The notes beneath the pieces were generated by a model. The model was not told the origin of the DNA. It made no database searches and saw only the letters and a list, made by a program, of their open reading frames with translations. Made by a program: the position numbers and the translations under genes. A stretch of 64,000 nt of DNA from Tomocerus qinae (Eukaryota > Arthropoda > Collembola > Entomobryomorpha > Tomoceridae). Below are positions 57,368 through 64,000 of the stretch, piece by piece; position 1 is the first letter of the stretch; each line of letters begins with the position of its first letter. The DNA lies in assembly GCA_020055645.1 (NCBI GenBank), contig CM034546.1, positions 48,174,001 to 48,238,000 on the forward strand, read 5' to 3'.

Positions 57368-59154
57368 AAAATGGGTCAAAGTAAGACAGTGGTGGCATAT
57401 TTTAAAAATCGCGCCATGAAATACACAAGGCATACATACCAACACCCTTTTTCGAAGGACCTAATTAAAACTATAAACGTTGATACGTTTTTGTGCCACC
57501 TCTGACTTACTCGGACCGAAAAATGTATAACATAAGCGCCATTTTAAACTACCAATGTGTCTCAATGTTGTAACAATCGTATTTAGCTTTATTCTTCGTT
57601 AATTCCAATTACTATTTGTACCTTCATATTTTCCTAACCACTAAGTTCCTATTTTATAAATTACAATTACATTTTTATTTGTACTTTGTAATAATTTATT
57701 ACTGTTTTTTTAACTTTCAAGTTCATTTTTATCCAGATCTATGTGTGTAATATATTATATAAATGCCAAATATAATAATATAATGTTTGCGACTTTGCTT
57801 AAATGTATACCCCCTTTGTCTTCCAAGACAGGGAATACTTTTAAACTTTTCATATGACTGTAAAATGGAACCTAAAATTTTAAATTAAAAATTATAGCTT
57901 ACCATATACTCAAGACTCAAGAGTATTTTGAGAATTATCAATAGGTCTCCATCTCATGTATACTTAAATAGATATTGATGTAATGTCTTGATAATAAAAT
58001 ATTGTATTGCCATTCATAAATGTTTTATTACTAAATAAGTCTGCCACTTTACAAATTATGCATTAAAATTATATCTATATGGTTAGGTTTTTCTTAATTT
58101 TGATAAAATAGTATTATATTGTTTTAATTAAAAATAAGCATAAATTATAAACAAAACTTTAAATATTATATTTGATGCAAAAGAGAATTCTAGCCGCACA
58201 ACTAGTTAAAGTTCGTCCTGGATTTTGCTTTTTAGTAAACAGCTGAATGACACGGGCCTGGGAGTGTCGCAAAATAATTAGAATTGATTTCGACAGTGAG
58301 AGAAATAGATACATTTGCTTTCCCAATAATTCGGTGGTGAAAGTGTACGTACCTAGTTGACGTAGTAGTAGTGGATATATACAACAACATACACTTTTTC
58401 ATCTCTATCAATATAGGGACTGCTATAATGATACAATTCCAAATGGTATAGACATGCATGCGTGACCTGGAAAGCGTTTCATCTGCAAAAGACTCTTTCG
58501 TGTCTTTGATCATTTGCAATGCAATTGTGCAACTCATGCGCTTGAAACACCGAAGTGTCTATATATGGACTATAATAAAATATTAGATCTAGATCTGAGT
58601 TAGAATTAGGGATAGAAACTAGAAGAGATGGAATCTTGGAGCCGAGTATCACATCCAGGTACAGTATACGTACGTTCCGTCCGAAAGTCTCAAGTAAACA
58701 AAATCGACTTCGTAAACGTAAACGTAGCAAGACAGACAGGGCTAGACTATGCATTGTAAATAACTTGTTCTTGCACCACTCTCATAGCCTACCCGACATT
58801 TGGTAGCAAATATAGCATGCATTCTAGCTTAGGTTACTAAATTTTAAACAGCCTTCATTGTTTCTAAACTAACCTACTAATATTATACACTTAATTTTTC
58901 CATTATGACCTCAGTTAGTAAAGATGAAAATTGGCCCCAAATATTTTAAACCATGGTTAACATCGGAGTCAGTAAAAATAATATAAACTATACAAGGAAT
59001 TGTGACACTCCTCTTTACTGTTCAATCTTACTGTGAATAGGCCATCTTCTGGGCATCAAAGCCAAATTTATGGCAGAAATAAAGCTTTTAAGTAAATTGA
59101 GTTAGAACAAAACAAACAGTTCTGCTTCAATCCATTTATTTTCTTTGGCTTTGT
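57368..59154. other. Intergenic, nothing firm
   Basis: AT-rich. A stretch at about 58560-58690 reads on the minus strand as LLETFGRNVRI and may be a diverged relative of repeat R. Nothing else was recognised. Confidence 0.4.
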
Positions 59155-59752
59155 CAGTGTACAAAATTTACCACTTTTTAGCCTTTTTTACCATCACAGT
59201 GTTAAAAATGCACTTAATGGTAAAAATGCATTTAATGGTAAAAATGGTAAATTTTAGCGATTGATTAGACAGCTGAGTACAGATACACCAGACTTCCTAA
59301 AATATAAGTTATAAAACTTTATTTTCTTTGAAATATTTCCAATTAGCCCTTTAAGCAATTAAATTAATCATATTTATTTGATTGTACACCAAAAATTATA
59401 AAAAATGAAGACAAAAAGATTGTATTTGATATCGCCCATTTAAAATTGATGCTAATTTAATTGCAATTAATTTCTCAATCGGCAAGGGTTGTTAGCGCCC
59501 CCATTGGTTGAATCCTACTCTGATTGATGAACACTTATCAATGTGTGACAACAATGATCATCTGCTAAGCTATTTCATACTTTGGCACCGATTTTTTTTC
59601 AAAATTCAAACACGAAATTTAAATGAAACTATTTTTTACCATTTATACCATTTATACCACTTATCACTACTTTTTACGTAGTGGTATTTAACGTTAAATA
59701 CCATTAAAAACCACTTACCACTGGTAAGTAGTAAATTGTATTTTGTACACTG
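59155..59752. mobile_element. hAT-like MITE, 598 bp, exact 8-bp target duplication
   Basis: The ends cagtgtacaaaatttacca and (complement of the right end) cagtgtacaaaatacaattt share cagtgtacaaaat. The 8-bp ggctttgt lies directly outside both ends (59147-59154 and 59753-59760). CAGTG ends and 8-bp duplications are typical of hAT. A diverged duplicate of the flanks at about 62925-63285 lacks the element. Inside, a ggtaaaaatg.a unit is locally repeated and no ORF was found. Confidence 0.88.
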
Positions 59753-60417
59753 GGCTTTGTGCCTGCGCTGCGGCTTGGCAGAGGTACATTTATGTCATCA
59801 TCAGTAATCAGTAACTGGTGTTTAAGAAAAGGGAATTGATTAATATACCATTTAAAACCTTTTGGTAAATTAATAACATTAAAACCATCTTGGTAAATGC
59901 CATTTCTCTAAATATTCTTTCGTTGTATGTGAGGAAATTTACTGGGAGATGTATCATTTATTTGGATATCCGACTGCCCGGGCAGATATTTTTAATGGTG
60001 TAATAAAAACCAAGTCTTGATTTTCCCCCATGCTTATCGGTGTAAATTTATATGATGGCTTTTACAGACTAAAAAATATTTTTTTTTAAAAAGTCCGATG
60101 ACAGCAATAAAATAATGTTTATTATTTGAATCACTGCGAATTTTATATAGTTAAGACTTCATTTCATGTAAACAAGATGATTAAATAAAATAACATCAGT
60201 ATTTATCTTGTCACCCGTTTAAAAATTTATTTACAACAACGTTTTCTTGTATATATTAGTGTTAATCATGCAGCATATTATTATAACAAATTGTACAATA
60301 TTTTAACATTATTATTAATTATTAGATGTCAGTGATTAAATGAAACATGATTGCATAGTCATCGCAAAGGTGGAATTCCTGTAAATACTAAAAAAGCGTG
60401 ATTTTAAAGTTAATTAT
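59753..60417. repeat. Duplicated flank (copy 1), no gene
   Basis: Sequence from about 59035 to 60010, leaving out the MITE, recurs at about 62925-63285 (gaaaagggaattg, ggatatccgactg). The remainder to 60417 shows nothing recognisable. Confidence 0.6.
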
Positions 60418-61852
60418 TTAAAAAGCCATAAGAAGATTGATGGTATTCACCACCAAAACGGCTACGAAAGACATGACGGTTGTTCTTTGAAAATGAAAGA
60501 AAGGTCCGACATAAACTTTTATGGTTGGAGAGCCAATTAACCATTTCCTAGTGTATAAGTCACCTAGATAGTGCCAGTTGCTTTTAAAGTCATACGAAAT
60601 TGTGTTTATATTCGCTGCGATTGATATGATAAAGTAATAGGAAACTAAAAGGACTATACTAGTAGTAGGAAATAATAGGAAAATAGGCATTTCTACCGTT
60701 CCATACATTTTAAAGGTGCAGTAATGTGATATTAGACTCATGACAAATGCACCACCCAAACATACTGGCATCATAATGTAAACTTGTTTAGTGACCAAAG
60801 TTTCTACCAGCCGAAATATATTATAAGCTTTTCTAACGTTTACGCACGTTTCCAACTGTGGTTGTTCCATGTTCATTTTGGGATTTAGTACAATGTCGTA
60901 AGTTAAATATCGGAGCCAATATTCGAATGTGTAGAATGTAATGATGCCGAAGATATCAAAAAAGAATAGAAGGGACATCATATATAGCTCACTTAAGAGT
61001 ATTACAGCATAGCAGAGAAATTGAAAAAATAAATTGTTTTTATGTAGCGTTATAAGAAACGAGCCGAAAAACGGAGTTTCAGCCAGCAGACGGATGAAGG
61101 GTGAATCCTTATTCCACAGAAAGAAGGCAGCGGCCATTGTGCTTGCAACAATAACAAAAGGAGTAAGAAGACATAGGGAAGTGCCCAACATATCCGAATT
61201 TTTATCAACCCTTGGTTTTCTGACTTCGGAAGTAAATTTCTCTACATGACCAAAAAATATAATTTATTGTACATTAAATGCTTTCATCAATTATAAAATT
61301 TTTAGATTCAGTAATTGAAAACTAAGTTTTTAGAAACCCTAAGCTATAGATTCCGTAAGCTACGTTTCCAATAAATCCGAATTTGTTTATAAACGTGTCT
61401 ATTGAACGTAGAGTCTCTGTCTACTAAAAATGCCGATTTAATATAAGAGTAGCTTTTTATGACATAAAAAAGAGAGTTTCCATACCTTTAAAAGAATCGT
61501 CAGTTTTTATCACCAGAGTCAACAATTGAGCAAGTTCATGTTTCTGTAATATTATTGTAATGGTGCCAGTCAATGTGATCACATTAAATAGAAAGGTCAA
61601 AATATATATAACAATTTGCTGCGGTTCGAAATTCGCAACTGGGTAAAATATTTCGAAAATTAGTCTAATGGCGGTGTAGAAAGCTACGAACGAACACAAG
61701 AGAAACCCATACATGGAGTACAAAAGCTGCCATTTTGAATTAGTCACAGACACAACTTTTTTGCTTGGATTCCATTGAAAATAAAAAAACTTGTACCTAT
61801 TGAAGCAGCCAAAGAATATCGTGATGGCTAAATACATTCGTTGAGTTATCAT
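60418..61852 (-). CDS. Gustatory-receptor-like protein, 2 exons, 396 aa
   Basis: Exons on the minus strand are 61852-61486 and 61241-60418, joined in phase 1. The length and several strongly hydrophobic segments (about seven) fit arthropod gustatory receptors, which form cation channels. Segments lie around LLYSMYGFLLCSFVAFYTAI, IVIYILTFLFNVITLTGTI, LCLLTPFVIVASTMAAAFFL, FQFLCYAVILLSELYMMSLL, VYIMMPVCLGGAFVMSLI and IFLLFPTTSIVLLVSYYFII. The last is near the C-terminus (MSFVAVLVVNTINLLMAF). The classic TYhhhhhQF motif is not seen in the last helix, so assignment rests on topology. The ligand is unknown. Confidence 0.6.
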
Positions 61853-64000
61853 CTTGTTTGATGTGCAAATGGTTTGTTTAGTGACGGTAAAAACTAAGTA
61901 AAGATTTGGTAATTAGAAAACAAAATACTACAATTTCGTCAATATAAAAATTAGTAAAACTTTAAATCAGTTTGCACACTAGTGGTAGGGAATTATTTAA
62001 TACTCTGTGACTCTGCAAGAAATGAACAGCCTGAAGTAGTGGTTTAATAATAGACAATCCAAGAACATATACGCATTTTATCGTGAGTATAGCTTTCGTC
62101 GAAATAAAAGATTGCAAAATTCTTTTTCTCCACCTTCTTGTAACGAGCATATTAAATTAGCTATTTTCATAAGTTTAAAGTTGCGTCTTTTCTCTAAAAC
62201 TATGTTAGGTATAATGTTTCTGCAGAAGACAGGAGTAAAACCCTACGGCAAGCCATATCAGAAGCTCGCCTGAGTAATGGAAACATGTTCACAGTTTATA
62301 GAGATAATTGGGTAAACAAAATTTCCCTTAATTCCCATTTTTTACTCTGAATATTAAATTAAAGACAAAGTGAGCGTGCGATATCTCGACTAAACCTATT
62401 ATTACCTATTGACCGAATTGGACCTAAATCAACATAACGGTTCGTCATAGGTCCATAATCAATATTTTTGGCAATTTCTGTGGTTGAGGATCAAAAGTTA
62501 CAATTTTGGCGATCGGACGAACGGATGTACTTACGTACTGTGAGGTTCTATAAACTCTTTCCCCAGGCGAGCTAAAGCAACTTCAGAAAGCTGAAAACAT
62601 GGAAATGTTGTGGCTTCATTTATATTTAATAAAGAAGACCAGCAAACAAACTAAAATTTACCTAAATATGTCTATATTTGTTTTTACTGCCTAGTTGTGA
62701 CTATTTGCCTCTAACCAAACTGCCGCTATGAAATCCATTTAATACATATTGTATACAAATAGAAGCGACGGATTAGGTGAAAAAGAAATTCAAAGAATGT
62801 CGCATTGCAGTAATGTGGTTATATTTTCTCAATATGAATTTGCTGCATATTGAATCCATTGCTCGCATAGAAAGCTTACTAGAAGTTACTTACTTTTAAG
62901 AACATTAACTAAATAGACAATCTTTTGGACATAAACAAAGCTGAATTTATGGGAGAATAAAGCTTTTACGTAAATTGAGTTTTAGAACAAACAATTCGGC
63001 TTCATCCATTTCAGTAAATGCTTTGTGCCCATTTTGGCTGGGCAGATACATGTATGTCATCAGTAGCTGGTATCTATAAGAAAAGGGAATTGCATAATAT
63101 CATTTAAAATCACTTGGTAAATTGGTAACCTTTTAAACCAACTTTGTAAAAGCCATTTCTCTAAACATACTTTCGATGTATGTGATGAGAGGAAAATTAC
63201 TGGGAGCTGTTTCATTTATTTGGATATCCGACTGTCCGGCCGGACAGATACTTCTAATGGTCTATTAAAATGTAAGTCTTGAGAAAGCGGGTTGCTTTTT
63301 GTGCTGAATGAAACGAACACATTTATCTATGGCCTAAAACTTTATTACAAGCATTTTATGGTGATACAATTTCTACTTGCATTAATTGAATGATCTTTTT
63401 TATTAGGGGCTATAGCGATCAACGTAAAATTATTCAAATGGGAAAAAATTGTTTTGCTTAATGTCATAACGGCTATTTTTGTTAAATGGCTCAATAAGTT
63501 CAATAAACTGAGATAGTTGGCAAATTTTTTTTTTTGCTATTTAATGAAATTTAGTATATTCCACCCAAGTAGTATGGTCTGCTCGATTGCGAAAGTAAAC
63601 CTCAAGTATAATGATGTGTATTGGTTAATTTTGAAATACTATTGACCCACGGTGGCCTTAATGTTGTATGCAAGCTTTGCAAAAAAAAGCCGCAAAGTCC
63701 AGTGCTAGAAAATAGAGACTTTCACACTTGACATACGTACAGCTCTTTATTTTAGTGTATTTCAGTTTTTTATCATTTATTCAATTTTACAAAAACACGT
63801 TCCAATATCTAAGAAATAAGATTTTTCATATTCTCACAAAAACTTCGAAAAAGAACACCAAAATAGAGATTGAAGAGAAAGAAACGAAAAATAAAAATAT
63901 AAGAATGAAGTTTTGAATTGTAAATGGTTTGACAACAACTTGTGCTGCAATTTTGATTTCAGTCAACGTCTTATAAAGTGCACTGCTCTGTTGAGAGATG
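61853..64000. other. Intergenic with duplicated segment (copy 2)
   Basis: Positions 62925-63285 are a diverged copy of 59035-59154 plus 59753-60010 and represent the site without the hAT-like MITE. Short open frames at 61962-62150 (minus) and 63728-63916 (plus) have no domain signal. Nothing else was recognised up to the window end. Confidence 0.5.

Noticed and set aside
63728..63916. A 62-residue frame near the window end.
   Set aside because: Lysine- and phenylalanine-rich low-complexity reading of AT-rich DNA with no family signal.

Overview
The window is AT-rich nuclear DNA from an arthropod, most likely a hexapod and plausibly a springtail. The evidence is short GT-AG introns (about 50-100 bp), ionotropic-receptor-like (IR-like) channel genes without introns, a gustatory-receptor-like gene, a zinc-finger gene with a ZAD-like start, a cadherin-repeat protein, and dense small DNA transposons plus one LINE. 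No RNA genes or CRISPR arrays were seen. All exon models were built by eye. The two longest, a CYLD-like deubiquitinase of 10 exons and a HOIL-1-like E3 of 8 exons, keep a consistent phase through every junction.

Layout. 0.3-2.4 kb: an IR-like gene broken by one frameshift. 3.2-13.5 kb: a compact ubiquitin cluster with a Rad6-type E2, a HOIL-1-like RBR E3 ligase, a CYLD-like deubiquitinase tail-to-tail with it, and a small ubiquitin-like protein ending in Gly-Gly plus an 11-residue tail. 14.1-16.1 kb: an intact IR-like paralog in inverted orientation. 18.1-23.3 kb: a gene combining a CARD-like death fold, a PKR-like kinase domain, a coiled coil and a PHR-like C-terminus. 24.3-25.9 kb: a secreted cadherin-repeat protein on the minus strand.

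27.4-48.6 kb: a tandemly duplicated block. Each unit carries a second type of IR-like channel gene on the minus strand, bracketed by inverted copies of a repeat called R here. The left copy is a pseudogene split by a 4.3-kb LINE (11-bp target duplication) and a 0.76-kb TTAA-flanked element, with a 112-bp deletion. The right copy is intact (781 aa) but its unit holds a Helitron-like insertion, an hAT-like MITE and another small insertion. A third, partial copy of the repeats follows. 50.0-52.5 kb: a TATA/Inr-driven AIG1-like GTPase. 54.5-57.4 kb: a three-exon C2H2 zinc-finger gene with internal repeats. 59-60 kb: an hAT-like MITE whose empty site is visible in a diverged duplicate at 63 kb. 60.4-61.9 kb: a gustatory-receptor-like gene on the minus strand.

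How the genes may work together. The E2, RBR E3, CYLD-like enzyme and Gly-Gly ubiquitin-like protein cover a carrier, a ligase, a protease and a possible modifier within about 10 kb. In animals HOIL-1 and CYLD act on Met1/Lys63 ubiquitin signalling upstream of NF-kB, and a CARD plus kinase protein 5 kb away would fit an innate-immune role. That link is inferred from gene content and position only.
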